A DNA stretch of 64,000 nucleotides from Marinobacter antarcticus (GTDB lineage: Bacteria; Pseudomonadota; Gammaproteobacteria; Pseudomonadales; Oleiphilaceae), in NCBI RefSeq assembly GCF_900142385.1, contig NZ_FRAQ01000001.1, forward strand, positions 186,001 to 250,000, read 5' to 3'. The translations under genes were made by a program, and so were the position numbers. Below the pieces are notes generated by a model. The model was not told the DNA's origin. It saw nothing but the letters and a program-made list of their open reading frames with translations, and made no database searches. Shown piece by piece: positions 36,454 through 45,844 of the stretch; within the stretch, counting starts at the first letter, position 1; the number at the start of each line of letters is the position of its first letter.

Positions 36454-38256
36454 CTAGAACTGATCCTCATGAATCTCAAGCGCTGTTGTATCAAGAGCTT
36501 TCAGCAGTTCTGCGGCGCTCACCACACCGGGTAGTTCGTAACGGGCGAAGTACTCGCAGGCTTTAATTTTACCTTCGTAAAACGCCGGCGTTTGTTCACC
36601 TTTACCAGCTAGCCCGGCAATGGCTTTGAGGCCTTGTCGAAGCCAGAGCCAACCAACCACAACCTGGCCAAAGGCATCGAGATAAAGCGTGGCATTCGCC
36701 AGAGCTTTCTCTTTGTCACCATTGGCCTTCTCGCCGTTGATAACGTCTGTGGCTTGCGTTATTGCTTTCATCGCCTGTTCAAGACAATCCGCAGATTCAG
36801 CAAGCCGCGATTCCTGCCTGGCTTCACCAATGGTTGCTTCGAGGCGCCCCATCAGTTCCCGATAAAAACGACCGCCAGCCGTGGACACTTTCCGGCCCAG
36901 CAGATCGATGCCCTGAATACCGTGGGTGCCTTCGTGGATAGGGTTCAGACGGTTATCCCGGTAGAACTGTTCCACGGGGTATTCCCGGGTGTAACCATAA
37001 CCACCGTGTACCTGAATCGCCAGGCTGTTGGCCTCAAGGCAATAGCGCGAAGGCCAGGATTTGATCACCGGAGTCAGTAAGTCGAGCAGACCTGCGGCCA
37101 GGTTACGCTGGTCATCCGTGGTGGCGAATTTCTTCTCATCCACCAGCATTGCACCCTGCAGGCACAGGGCCAGCCCGCCTTCCACGTAGGCTTTCTGGGC
37201 CAGCAACATGCGGCGGATATCCCCGTGGCGAATCAATGGCACCTGCGGTGCGCCCGGGTCTTTTTCCCCGATAGGCCGGCCCTGGTGGCGTTCGCGAGCG
37301 TATTCCAGCGCGTGCAGATAACCGGTGTAGCCGAGCATTACGGAGCCTAAGCCAACACCAATGCGAGCCTCGTTCATCATGTGGAACATGGCCGCCAGGC
37401 CATTGTTGGCCTCGCCCACCAGGTAACCGACAGCACCGTGTTTTTCACCAAAATTGAGCATGGTAGAGGTGGTGCCGCGATACCCCATCTTGTGAATCAG
37501 ACCTGCCAGCGCAACATCGTTCCGATCGCCAAGATTGCCGTCTTCATCAACCAGAATTTTCGGCACCAGAAACAGGGAAATGCCCTTAACGCCCAGGGGT
37601 GCGCCCGGCACACGAGCGAGCACCATGTGAATGATGTTCTCGCTCAGTTCGTGGTCGCCACCGGAGATATAAATCTTGTTACCGAACAGACGATAGGTTC
37701 CATCCGGCTGAGGCTCAGCGCGGGTGCGCAGATCGCCAAGGGAAGAGCCCGCATGGGGCTCAGTCAGGCACATGGTGCCAAAGAACCGGCCAGCCATCAT
37801 CGGCTCGGCAAAACGGGCCTGCTGTTCCTCCGAGCCCTGCACCATAATAAGGTTGGCCGCGGCAATGGTCAGGCCGGCATAGCCTTGGGTGCCAACGTTT
37901 GCGCCTTTGAGCAAACCCACACACATCTGCGCCACAGCCGCCGGCAGCTGCATGCCACCACGCTCGTAATCCTGGCCAGCCGCCATCAGCCCGGTGTCTT
38001 TCAACACGCCCAGCGCCTTTTTAACTTCGGGGCGCATTTCCACACGACCGTTTTCAAAGCGAGGTTCTTCCTCGTCAACCAGGCGCGCATGGGGAGCAAA
38101 CTCCTCTGCAGCGACCTTCAATGCCAGATCAAGCGCGGCCTGAAGCGTTTCCCGGCTATGATCAGAGTAGCGATCATAGCTGAGATACTGCTCTACGTTG
38201 TGAAGCTCGTAGAGCTGGAATGCCAGATCCTGTGGGTTGATGATCTTTTGCTGCAC
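36454..38256 (-). CDS. Acyl-CoA dehydrogenase with C-terminal extension (FadE-like, 600 aa)
   Basis: 600 residues, of the long ACAD type with an extra C-terminal helical domain. CLTEPHAGSSLGDLRTRA (FAD/substrate contact), GNKIYISGGDHE, and the C-terminal VHGGYGYTREYPVEQFYRDNRLNPIHEGTHGIQGIDLLGRKV with the catalytic-region Glu are clear. The start is GTG 38256 with GAGGGG upstream; family N-terminus NPQDLAFQLYELHNVEQY. FAD-dependent alpha,beta-desaturation of acyl-CoA. It follows the thiolase gene by 20 nt and so shares its operon. Confidence 0.93.
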   Translation of the reverse strand: MQQKIINPQDLAFQLYELHNVEQYLSYDRYSDHSRETLQAALDLALKVAAEEFAPHARLVDEEEPRFENGRVEMRPEVKKALGVLKDTGLMAAGQDYERGGMQLPAAVAQMCVGLLKGANVGTQGYAGLTIAAANLIMVQGSEEQQARFAEPMMAGRFFGTMCLTEPHAGSSLGDLRTRAEPQPDGTYRLFGNKIYISGGDHELSENIIHMVLARVPGAPLGVKGISLFLVPKILVDEDGNLGDRNDVALAGLIHKMGYRGTTSTMLNFGEKHGAVGYLVGEANNGLAAMFHMMNEARIGVGLGSVMLGYTGYLHALEYARERHQGRPIGEKDPGAPQVPLIRHGDIRRMLLAQKAYVEGGLALCLQGAMLVDEKKFATTDDQRNLAAGLLDLLTPVIKSWPSRYCLEANSLAIQVHGGYGYTREYPVEQFYRDNRLNPIHEGTHGIQGIDLLGRKVSTAGGRFYRELMGRLEATIGEARQESRLAESADCLEQAMKAITQATDVINGEKANGDKEKALANATLYLDAFGQVVVGWLWLRQGLKAIAGLAGKGEQTPAFYEGKIKACEYFARYELPGVVSAAELLKALDTTALEIHEDQF

Positions 38257-38276
38257 GTTGTCGCACCCCTCATCAA

Positions 38277-39461
38277 TTATACGACTTCAAACAGACCCGC
38301 AGCTCCCTGGCCACCACCTATGCACATGGTAACCACAACGTATTTGGCACCGCGACGCTTACCTTCAATCAACGCATGGCCGGCAAGGCGGGAACCGGTA
38401 ACGCCATAGGGGTGGCCGATAGAAATGGAGCCACCGTTAACGTTCAGCTTTTCCATGGGAATGCCAAGACGGTCACGACAGTAAACCACCTGAGACGCAA
38501 AGGCTTCGTTCAGCTCCCACAGATCAATGTCATCCATGGTCAGACCATTACGTTCCAGCAGGCGGGGAATGGCAAACACCGGGCCAATACCCATCTCGTC
38601 CGGCTCACACCCTGCCACTGCAAAACCACGGAAAATACCCATGGGCTCAATGTTATTTTTCTCGGCATAAGTGCTGTTCATCACGGTGCAAACAGACGCA
38701 CCGTCAGACAACTGACTGGCATTACCTGCCGTGACAAAATTACCCTCACCACGCACTGCCTTCAAACCCTGAAGGGCTTCAAGCGTCGTGCTCGGGCGGT
38801 TGCACTCGTCGCGCGTGAGAGTGACGTCTTTCTTGCTGACTTCGCCGGTTTCCTTGTCCTTCACCAGCATCGTCGCGTCGAAAGGCACGATCTCGTCGTC
38901 GAATTTGCCTGCTTCCTGCGCGGCAGCCGTACGCTGCTGGGAAATCAGCGCATACTCATCCTGAGATTCACGGCTGACGTTATAGCGCTGGGCTACGATA
39001 TCCGCCGTTTCAATCATCGCCATGTACAGCTCAGGCTTGTGCTTCATCAGCCACTCGTTGGTCGCGTGAAAGCTGTTGAACTTATCGTTCTGCACCAGAG
39101 AAATAGACTCCACACCACCAGCTACCATCGCCGGCACCTTCTCCGACACCACACGCTGCGCAGCAATAGCGATAGACTGCAGACCAGAGCTGCAAAAACG
39201 GTTAATAGACAACCCGGCAGTCGTCACTGGCAAGCCGCCACGAATAGCCGCCAGACGAGCCATATTCCTGCCCTGTGCACCTTCTTGAAAGCTTGCGCCG
39301 AGAATCACATCCTCAAAAATTGCGGGATCAATACCAGTACGCGCAACCGCATGTTTAATAACATGCCCCGCAAGATCCACACTGTGCGTATTATTCAAAG
39401 CGCCCCGGTAAGACTTCCCAAGACCGGTGCGTGCGGTAGAAACAATAAGTGCGTCTGACAT
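38277..39461 (-). CDS. Acetyl-CoA acyltransferase (thiolase)
   Basis: 394 residues, thiolase II size. Active-site nucleophile C90 in [21 protein letters not shown] supplies the His; the second Cys is in [11 protein letters not shown]. Cleaves 3-ketoacyl-CoA with CoA. GAGGT is well spaced before the ATG. Same-strand order: FadB-like, thiolase, long ACAD, a complete beta-oxidation set except for the ligase. A long hairpin lies between it and the FadB-like gene. Confidence 0.94.
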   Translation of the reverse strand: MSDALIVSTARTGLGKSYRGALNNTHSVDLAGHVIKHAVARTGIDPAIFEDVILGASFQEGAQGRNMARLAAIRGGLPVTTAGLSINRFCSSGLQSIAIAAQRVVSEKVPAMVAGGVESISLVQNDKFNSFHATNEWLMKHKPELYMAMIETADIVAQRYNVSRESQDEYALISQQRTAAAQEAGKFDDEIVPFDATMLVKDKETGEVSKKDVTLTRDECNRPSTTLEALQGLKAVRGEGNFVTAGNASQLSDGASVCTVMNSTYAEKNNIEPMGIFRGFAVAGCEPDEMGIGPVFAIPRLLERNGLTMDDIDLWELNEAFASQVVYCRDRLGIPMEKLNVNGGSISIGHPYGVTGSRLAGHALIEGKRRGAKYVVVTMCIGGGQGAAGLFEVV

Positions 39462-39543
39462 AAGAATTACCTCAAAATAAAGATGGAGTGCCTACCCTTC
39501 ATCGGAATATCGCAAAGATAAAAATCCGCTGATCAAATCGGCA

Positions 39544-39626
39544 CGGTATGGGTCGCTTTTTCTGTCGGAAAAAAATGTCTGAGCAAAGCGAGTTGTTTTT
39601 TCCAGTAGAAAAAGTGACCCATATCG
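39544..39626 (-). repeat. Long intercistronic hairpin repeat, copy 1
   Basis: A 20-nt arm (39544-39563) pairs completely with 39607-39626, with two G-U pairs. An inner helix GGAAAAAA/TTTTTTCC (39567-39574 / 39596-39603) follows. The apical sequence TGTCTGAGCAAAGCGAGTT matches the loop of copy 2 at 54.2 kb in 17 of 19 positions although the arms differ. It lies between two minus-strand genes of one operon. Confidence 0.75.
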
Positions 39627-39672
39627 GGCCAGCCCCTAAGCATATGGCAAAAGAGACCAGCCAATAACGGTC

Positions 39673-41766
39673 TTACAAGTCGCCGAACTTCTTCCCATCA
39701 GCAACCAGCTGCTTCAGCAGATCAGCAGGTTTCCACTGCTCCCCACCCACATCACCGTGATACTTCTCCACAGCAGCCAGAATCACATCCAGACCCACCT
39801 GATCAGCCCAGAACATCGGACCACCAAGGTATGCCGGGAAGCCATAGCCATAAATCCAGACCACATCAATATCCAGAGCCCGATCAGCAACACCTTCCTC
39901 CAGAATCTTGGCTGCCTCATTCACCATCACATACATGCAGCGTTCAAGAATTTCCTGGACAGTAATTTCCCGGGAGCTGATACCCTGCTCCTTGCGGAAA
40001 TCCTCAATAATCCCCTCAACCTCAGGATCCGGAACAGGCTTGCGGCTGCCCTCCTCATACTTGTAAACACCCGCCATGGTTTTCTGACCAAGGCGGTTCT
40101 GCTCGGCAAGCTTATCCATCCAGCTAGGCGCTACATTCTCACCGGCATTGCGAAGCTCTTCGCGGATACGATAACCCACATCAATACCTGCCAGATCCGA
40201 CATGGCAAACTGGCCCATGGGATAACCCAGATCCGTCAGAACCTTGTCTACCTGTTGCGGTGTGGCGCCTTCGTTTACCAGAGCCATGGCCTCGGCACCG
40301 CGCTTGTGCAGCATGCGATTGCCAACAAAGCCGTGGCAATTGCCGACCAGTACACCTACCTTTTTAATCTTCTTGGCCACTGCCATCACAGTCGCTTTCA
40401 CCTCATCAGAGGTCTTGCTTCCGCGAACATTCTCCAGCAGTTTCATCACGTTGGCCGGGCTGAAAAAGTGCATGCCCACCACATCTTCAGGGCGCCTGGT
40501 GGCAGACGCAATTTCGTCAATGTCCAGAGTAGAAGTGTTGGAGGCCAGAATGGCTCCGGGCTTACAGACATCGTCCAGCTTCGCGAAGATCTCTTTTTTG
40601 ACCGCCATGTTTTCAAACACAGCCTCAATCACCAGATCCACATTTTTGAAATCGTCATAACGCAGGCTACCTGTGATCAGCGCCATCCGGTCTTCCACCT
40701 GCTGCTGCGTGATGCGCCCCTTCTTTGCGGAGCTTTCATAGTTCTTGCGGATGATGCCCAGCCCTTTATCCAGGGCTTCCTGCTTCATCTCCACAATGGT
40801 GACGGGGATACCCACGTTGGCAAAGTTCATGGCGATACCACCGCCCATGGTGCCCGCGCCGATGATGCCCGCGCTGTTCACATCGCGCACCGGCGTATCC
40901 TTTGACAGCCCTTTCACCTTGGAAACTTCACGCTCCGCAAAGAACGAATGAATCAGACCATCGCGCTGGGGCGAGTCCATGCACTCCATAAACAGTTCAC
41001 GCTCGCGCTTCATGCCTTCAGCAAACGGCAGGTTAACAGCCGCTTCAACAGCATCTACGCACTTGAACGGAGAAAACTGACCACGGGCCTTCTTTTGCAG
41101 CACGGCACGGAACTGATCAAATACTTCGCTGCCCTTGTCGGCCGAAACCTTGTCCGTCAGATCACGAACCCGGCGCACCGGCTTGCCTTCATCCGCAATC
41201 TGCTGTGCATAGGCAAGACCAGCGGCTTTCACATCATTGCCGTCGTCAACGACATCCACGATGCCCAGCGCGAGGGCGTCTTTAGCCCCGACAAACTCAC
41301 CAGACGTAATCATTTCCAGCGCCTTCTGCGCACCAGTCAGACGAGGCAAACGCTGAGTGCCGCCGGCACCCGGCAACAGGCCGAGCTTTACTTCCGGCAG
41401 GCCAACTTTGGCACTGCTCAGTGCAACCCGGTAATGGCAACCAAGAGCCGTTTCCAGCCCGCCACCCAGTGCTGTGCCGTGGATCGCTGCAACAAGAGGC
41501 TTGTCACTGTTTTCGTATTGTTCAACCACTGCGGGCAGCCCCGGCTCCTGCATGGGTTTACCAAATTCGCGGATGTCAGCACCGGCAATAAAGGTACGGC
41601 CTTCACACACCAACAAAAGCACCTTGGCTTCTGAATCCTTCTGCCCTTGCTCCAGAGCGGCAACCAGGCCGGAACGCACCGCATGACTGAGGGCATTGAC
41701 CGGCGGGTAATTCACGGTAATCACGCCGATACTGCCTTCACGATTGTAATTTACGACCTCAGACAT
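39673..41766 (-). CDS. Bifunctional enoyl-CoA hydratase / 3-hydroxyacyl-CoA dehydrogenase (FadB-like)
   Basis: 697 residues. Hydratase half 1-190: oxyanion loop CEGRTFIAGADIREF, GTALGGGLETALGCHYRVA and LPEVKLGLLPGAGGTQRLPRL with both catalytic Glu. Dehydrogenase half from about 295: NAD site IGAGTMGGGIAMNFANVG, catalytic GMHFFSPANVMKLLE, GNCHGFVGNR. This is the shorter, peroxisomal-bifunctional-like architecture, not the 715-730-residue FadB/FadJ. Converts enoyl-CoA to 3-ketoacyl-CoA. GAGAGG precedes the ATG. Its upstream region holds a palindrome shared with the gcdH region. Confidence 0.94.
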   Translation of the reverse strand: MSEVVNYNREGSIGVITVNYPPVNALSHAVRSGLVAALEQGQKDSEAKVLLLVCEGRTFIAGADIREFGKPMQEPGLPAVVEQYENSDKPLVAAIHGTALGGGLETALGCHYRVALSSAKVGLPEVKLGLLPGAGGTQRLPRLTGAQKALEMITSGEFVGAKDALALGIVDVVDDGNDVKAAGLAYAQQIADEGKPVRRVRDLTDKVSADKGSEVFDQFRAVLQKKARGQFSPFKCVDAVEAAVNLPFAEGMKRERELFMECMDSPQRDGLIHSFFAEREVSKVKGLSKDTPVRDVNSAGIIGAGTMGGGIAMNFANVGIPVTIVEMKQEALDKGLGIIRKNYESSAKKGRITQQQVEDRMALITGSLRYDDFKNVDLVIEAVFENMAVKKEIFAKLDDVCKPGAILASNTSTLDIDEIASATRRPEDVVGMHFFSPANVMKLLENVRGSKTSDEVKATVMAVAKKIKKVGVLVGNCHGFVGNRMLHKRGAEAMALVNEGATPQQVDKVLTDLGYPMGQFAMSDLAGIDVGYRIREELRNAGENVAPSWMDKLAEQNRLGQKTMAGVYKYEEGSRKPVPDPEVEGIIEDFRKEQGISSREITVQEILERCMYVMVNEAAKILEEGVADRALDIDVVWIYGYGFPAYLGGPMFWADQVGLDVILAAVEKYHGDVGGEQWKPADLLKQLVADGKKFGDL

Positions 41767-41794
41767 AACCTCTCCCTCGCTCTATATGAAATTT

Positions 41795-41813
41795 AGTTTT
41801 ATCAAGCGAAACA
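41795..41813 (-). promoter_or_regulatory. Candidate IclR-type operator upstream of the FadB-like gene
   Basis: AGTTTTATCAAGCGAAACA is an imperfect inverted repeat (GTTTT-N7-GAAAC), identical at 16 of 19 positions to the reverse complement of the palindrome at 44484-44502. It sits about 30-50 nt before the start codon. The adjacent IclR regulator is the natural candidate to bind it. Confidence 0.6.
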
Positions 41814-41874
41814 TGCATACGATTTAATACAAGTTCTCTCCGGGTTTCAACCACCATTTAAAACCGGGCACAAA

Positions 41875-41902
41875 AAAACCGCAGAACGAATCCTGCGGTT
41901 TT
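41875..41902 (-). terminator. Intrinsic terminator after the IclR gene (bidirectional)
   Basis: AAAACCGCAG (41875-41884) and CTGCGGTTTT (41893-41902) form a 10-bp stem with an 8-nt loop. The minus-strand transcript continues in T7, a strong rho-independent terminator for the IclR gene. It separates that gene from the FadB-like gene, which therefore needs its own promoter. Confidence 0.9.
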
Positions 41903-41949
41903 CTGTGAAGCCCGGGGTATACCGGCGGGTATGGCGCTCCGGAACCGGA

Positions 41950-42777
41950 TTAAACGCCCAGTGTCTCAATGTCACTTGCAAGCATGGCAAGCTGGTGGGC
42001 AATAGAGCCGCGAAGCTTTTCAGCCGAAACCAGGTAAGACGGTGCAGCACACGTCAATGTCATGATAGTGCCGTCCTGCAGGTGAACAGCCACACCTGCG
42101 GAGTTGATATTGCGATCCCACTCACCGATTGAAAGACAGAAGCCATACTTCTTGTAGTCCTCCATGGCGCGATCCAGCCCTTCCTTCTTCTCAGGCCAGG
42201 ATTCCGGGCCGTACTTTAGCTCCATCGCATCTTCAATAACCTTGCGTCCTTTATCTGCAACTGCGCAGTAGTAGGCCCGGCCTGCAGACGTGGTCGCCAT
42301 AGGCAGCTTGATACCGATATCCATCCGCAGCAAAGAAGCTTCCGGGGGCAGGCGGTTTTCCACATAGATCATGTGGAGCCGGTCACGGCAGGTCAAACCC
42401 ACAGACATATTGGTCTGGCGCGCAAACTCATCCATGTAAGGCTTGGCTAACTGACGGACTTTCAAGTTGGATACGTAAGCATAACCCAATGCCAGCACAC
42501 CGGAGCTGAGCTGATATTTCTCCAGCTGGGTGTTGTAACTGAGATACCCCAGTTTGGTCAGGGTATAGGTCATACGGGACACGGTTGGCTTGGGCAGGTT
42601 GGTAAGCCGGGCAATATCCTGGTTACCAAGAATCACCGAGCCCTGACTGAAGGCACGCAACACATCCAGACCACGGGACAGCGCCTCGACGAACTTCCGA
42701 TCCTTCTCCGGCTTCACCGGTTCGCCGTCACCGGAAGCGGCCATCAGCCCCGGTGAAGTGGTTTTTGCTTTTGACAT
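41950..42777 (-). CDS. IclR-family transcriptional regulator
   Basis: 275 residues. N-terminal winged HTH (about 28-90: ALSRGLDVLRAFSQGS, NQDIARLTNLPKPTVSRMTYTL), then the IclR effector domain (about 105-270: RMDIGIKLPMATTSAGRAYYCA, GFCLSIGEWDRNINSAGVAV). A PobR/PcaR-like protein that usually responds to aromatic or acyl metabolites. GGAGG precedes the ATG. Flanked by acyl-CoA genes and by two copies of a palindromic motif; probably the local regulator. Confidence 0.92.
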   Translation of the reverse strand: MSKAKTTSPGLMAASGDGEPVKPEKDRKFVEALSRGLDVLRAFSQGSVILGNQDIARLTNLPKPTVSRMTYTLTKLGYLSYNTQLEKYQLSSGVLALGYAYVSNLKVRQLAKPYMDEFARQTNMSVGLTCRDRLHMIYVENRLPPEASLLRMDIGIKLPMATTSAGRAYYCAVADKGRKVIEDAMELKYGPESWPEKKEGLDRAMEDYKKYGFCLSIGEWDRNINSAGVAVHLQDGTIMTLTCAAPSYLVSAEKLRGSIAHQLAMLASDIETLGV

Positions 42778-43022
42778 AATATGGCGCCCTCCAACAACGT
42801 CGCCTGCTCCCGTGTTCCGGGCTATAAATTCTGTGAATATAAAGTATGCAGCATTTTAATCGTTGATGAATGCAAGTACCACAAACTCAGGTCAAAACTC
42901 GCATCGAAAAATGAAACATACGCTTTTCAGGCAGCATCCTGATGTCCGAGAAACTGCCAGACATGAGTAATAATTGGTATATCGTTCTGCCTGATAAAAG
43001 AAAAGGCTCCGAAAACACCCCT
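42778..43022. other. Intergenic region upstream of the IclR gene
   Basis: 245 nt between two minus-strand genes, containing the IclR promoter (AT-rich around 42820-42870). No operator palindrome of the GTTTC-N7-GAAAC type and no clear terminator for the upstream membrane-protein gene was seen. Confidence 0.35.
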
Positions 43023-44384
43023 TTACCGAATGGTTGGCAAGATAACGATCTCTAAAGCCAGAAGCGCTAGTAACAATGGCACTGCTATTAATACAAACAC
43101 GCCATTCCAGCGGAATGCCACCACCCAGCGCGGCACCTGACCAAAACGGGAAAGCAGCATGACAGACGGCCCAAAGGGCGAAAGCATCATCGCCAGGGAA
43201 AAACCGATAACCAGAGCTACGGATATCAGAATCGGGTCCATGCCTTCCGCAATGAGTTGCGGCAGCAAGCCAGCCAGAACGCTGAGCACCGTAATCGGGA
43301 TAATCCCAATGGTTGATAGCAGCGGTAGAATCAGCAGACCGGCCACAGCGAGCAGCCACATCCCCCCAGCGGAGGTCACAAGGCCACTCAGGGCATCCTC
43401 TGGAATCACGCTGGAGATTGACACCCCCAGAATCGCCGACGCGGCAAAGATCGCCATTTCATTATTCATGGCCGAAACCTGAGTCACGCTCTCCTTGAGC
43501 ACAACCCCAAGCGACCTTTCCTGCCACGCCATATAAAGAAGCGTAACAGATGGCACGGCCATCATGGCGGCGACTGAGACTTTGAAATCAGTCAAAACGA
43601 CGATAGCCGCCATCATTATAAATACGATCAGAACCAGCCCCAACAGCCGCAAAGTGCCCGGCGGCCATTGTTCCAGATCCACACGCTCGCTACTGACCTG
43701 CCGAAAACGGCGCTGCTCCAGCAACCAGCCAACCGCAATCAGAACCACTGACGCCGCAACCCCATAGGGCAAAAGCATAGACCAGCTTAACTGAGGCAAC
43801 TCCCGGGTCAATATGGCCACGGCGACACTGGTTGGCGCCACCAGGGGAACAAGCGCAAAACCGCGAAGCGCGCTGATCAGAACGCTGCGCAGCCACTGCA
43901 GGCGGGACTCACCGGTGATCCCGCGCTCCCGGAGGGTTTCCGAAAGGCTGCCACACAACAGGTTCATCATGCCGAAACTCAGCACAGAGGCGACACCACA
44001 GCTAACCAGAGCGTATTTAGGATACAGCCAGATCGCGCGACCACCCAACAGGATATCGTGAATCCTGCGCAGCACTTCAAAGCGCCTGACCAAGCACTGC
44101 ATCATCCCCAGGCTGCCAAGAAATGCGGCGTAAAACGCAGCATCAGCAGAGGCTTTGATTAACCTGTCCATGCCCAGCTGACCACGAACAGAAAACCACG
44201 CAGTCACTGCCAAAGACACCAGCAACAGAATGCGGGAGTATGTCTGCAGGCGACCACCCGCCCACAGAAAACAAAAAATGAATAACACGCCCGCGATTGC
44301 ACTGAGCTGAGTGTTGGAAAAGCCTATAGCCATCAGCTCAGTCAAAACCGCAAAAGGTAACAACCAACGATCTGCAGTACTCAT
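43023..44384 (-). CDS. Polytopic membrane protein, probable transporter of unknown specificity
   Basis: 453 residues with about 11-12 hydrophobic helices. Re-entrant-like segments (VAPTSVAVAILTRELPQLSW; GFSLAMMLSPFGPSVMLLSRFGQVP) and the duplicated organisation recall ion-transporter-superfamily proteins such as DctM/CitT relatives, but I do not recognise the family with certainty. It is divergent from gcdH, and the shared upstream region contains the IclR-type palindrome. A carboxylate carrier feeding the acyl-CoA pathway is a reasonable guess only. Confidence 0.7.
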   Translation of the reverse strand: MSTADRWLLPFAVLTELMAIGFSNTQLSAIAGVLFIFCFLWAGGRLQTYSRILLLVSLAVTAWFSVRGQLGMDRLIKASADAAFYAAFLGSLGMMQCLVRRFEVLRRIHDILLGGRAIWLYPKYALVSCGVASVLSFGMMNLLCGSLSETLRERGITGESRLQWLRSVLISALRGFALVPLVAPTSVAVAILTRELPQLSWSMLLPYGVAASVVLIAVGWLLEQRRFRQVSSERVDLEQWPPGTLRLLGLVLIVFIMMAAIVVLTDFKVSVAAMMAVPSVTLLYMAWQERSLGVVLKESVTQVSAMNNEMAIFAASAILGVSISSVIPEDALSGLVTSAGGMWLLAVAGLLILPLLSTIGIIPITVLSVLAGLLPQLIAEGMDPILISVALVIGFSLAMMLSPFGPSVMLLSRFGQVPRWVVAFRWNGVFVLIAVPLLLALLALEIVILPTIR

Positions 44385-44483
44385 GCCTGCTCTATCCTTG
44401 TCAGGATCACGCTGACAGAGATGGTCTCTGCTTGCATTTCACACACACCCGGATTAGTCTTTTGCCAAGTAAATACAAAACTC

Positions 44484-44502
44484 AGTTTCGCTTAATGAAA
44501 CT
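44484..44502. promoter_or_regulatory. Candidate IclR-type operator in the gcdH / membrane-protein divergent region
   Basis: AGTTTCGCTTAATGAAACT is a palindrome with arms AGTTTC/GAAACT. Its reverse complement matches the site at 41795-41813 in 16 of 19 positions. It is placed to control both divergent genes. Confidence 0.6.
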
Positions 44503-44525
44503 ATACTAGCACAAATGACAAAGCA

Positions 44526-44549
44526 GTCCGGGATCTTTTACCCCCGGAC
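44526..44549 (+). other. Hairpin in the gcdH leader
   Basis: GTCCGGG (44526-44532) and CCCGGAC (44543-44549) form a 7-bp stem with a 10-nt loop about 95 nt before gcdH. No T-run. Possible leader structure or transcription pause site. Confidence 0.35.
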
Positions 44550-44643
44550 GCCCTTCCCCAGGTTCTCGGCTGAACCCCAACGGAAGATGCATTGCCGCTG
44601 TGATTGAACGGGTTAACAACTGATTTTACTGAGGAGAAACAAC

Positions 44644-45813
44644 ATGGCTTCTGCACCTTGGGATGACCTGCTGCAGTTTGACAAACAACTGGATGAAACC
44701 GAGCGCCAGGTTCGGGACAGTATTCGCAGTTTCTGTGATCAGCGCCTGATGCCGGGCATCATCGAGGCCAATCGCCATGAAAAGTTTGATCGCAACATCT
44801 TCAACGAGATGGGCGACCTGGGCATGCTTGGCGCCACCCTGCCGGAACAATATGGCGGCCCAGGCCTCAGTCATGTGTGTTACGGACTGATCGCCCGCGA
44901 GGTAGAGCGCGTTGATTCTGCCTACCGCTCCGCGTTGAGCGTTCAGTCCTCACTGGTTATTCACCCGATTCATGCCTTTGGCCAGGAAGCCCTGAAGAAG
45001 CGCATTCTGCCCAAGCTGGCCTCTGGCGAGATGGTTGGCTGTTTCGGCCTGACCGAGCCTAACCACGGCTCTGATCCGGCAGGCATGGAAACCCGCGCCA
45101 AAAAAGTGGATGGCGGCTACCTGCTGAGCGGATCCAAAACCTGGATCACTAATTCCCCTATCGCTGATGTGTGCGTGGTCTGGGCGAAGCTGGATGGGAA
45201 GATAAACGGTTTTGTCATCGAGCGTGAAGGCGCCAAAGGCCTTGAAACCCCGAAAATTCCTGGCAAGTTCTCGCTTCGCGCTTCAGAAACTGGTTCCATC
45301 TTTATGGATGATGTTTTTGTACCAGAAGAAAACAAGCTGGAAGTGGAGGGTTTGAAAGGCCCCTTCAGCTGCCTGAACAAAGCCCGCTTTGGCATCAGCT
45401 GGGGCTCTCTGGGCGCCGCTGAATTTTGCTGGCACGCAGCCCGTAGCTACACCCTTGAGCGCAAGCAGTTCGGCAAACCCCTGGCCGCAAACCAACTGAT
45501 CCAGAAGAAGCTGGTAGACATGCAGACCGAAATTACTCTAGGCCTGCAGGCCGTTCTGCAGCTGGGCCGAATGATAGATGCTGGTGACGCCACTCCGGAT
45601 GCGATCTCTCTGCTCAAGCGCAACAACTGCGGCAAGGCTCTGGACATCGCACGGGTTGCCCGCGACATGCACGGTGGTAACGGTATCTCCGACGAATACC
45701 ACGTAATCCGTCACGTCATGAACCTCGAAGCTGTGAATACCTATGAAGGCACTCATGACATCCACGCCCTGATTCTTGGCCGCGGCCAGACCGGAATCGC
45801 AGCGTTTAGCTGA
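44644..45813 (+). CDS. gcdH: Glutaryl-CoA dehydrogenase
   Basis: 389 residues, GcdH length and style. The N-terminus [67 protein letters not shown] and the C-terminal [16 protein letters not shown] (catalytic Glu E368) match the family as I know it. Oxidatively decarboxylates glutaryl-CoA to crotonyl-CoA in lysine and tryptophan or dicarboxylate breakdown. GAGGAG precedes the ATG. No CaiB-type glutarate CoA-transferase gene is adjacent, unlike in many pseudomonads. Confidence 0.92.
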   Translation: MASAPWDDLLQFDKQLDETERQVRDSIRSFCDQRLMPGIIEANRHEKFDRNIFNEMGDLGMLGATLPEQYGGPGLSHVCYGLIAREVERVDSAYRSALSVQSSLVIHPIHAFGQEALKKRILPKLASGEMVGCFGLTEPNHGSDPAGMETRAKKVDGGYLLSGSKTWITNSPIADVCVVWAKLDGKINGFVIEREGAKGLETPKIPGKFSLRASETGSIFMDDVFVPEENKLEVEGLKGPFSCLNKARFGISWGSLGAAEFCWHAARSYTLERKQFGKPLAANQLIQKKLVDMQTEITLGLQAVLQLGRMIDAGDATPDAISLLKRNNCGKALDIARVARDMHGGNGISDEYHVIRHVMNLEAVNTYEGTHDIHALILGRGQTGIAAFS

Positions 45814-45844
45814 TACCAAAAAGCCCAACACGACGAGGCTAATC

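Noticed and set aside
37381..39458. Two long plus-strand open frames (342 and 360 codons) opposite the ACAD and thiolase genes
   Set aside because: They mirror high-GC third positions of the genuine minus-strand genes and contain no domain; the minus-strand enzymes carry all family motifs.
39757..40905. 382-codon plus-strand open frame opposite the FadB-like gene
   Set aside because: His/Ile-rich antisense shadow of a gene with clear hydratase and dehydrogenase motifs.
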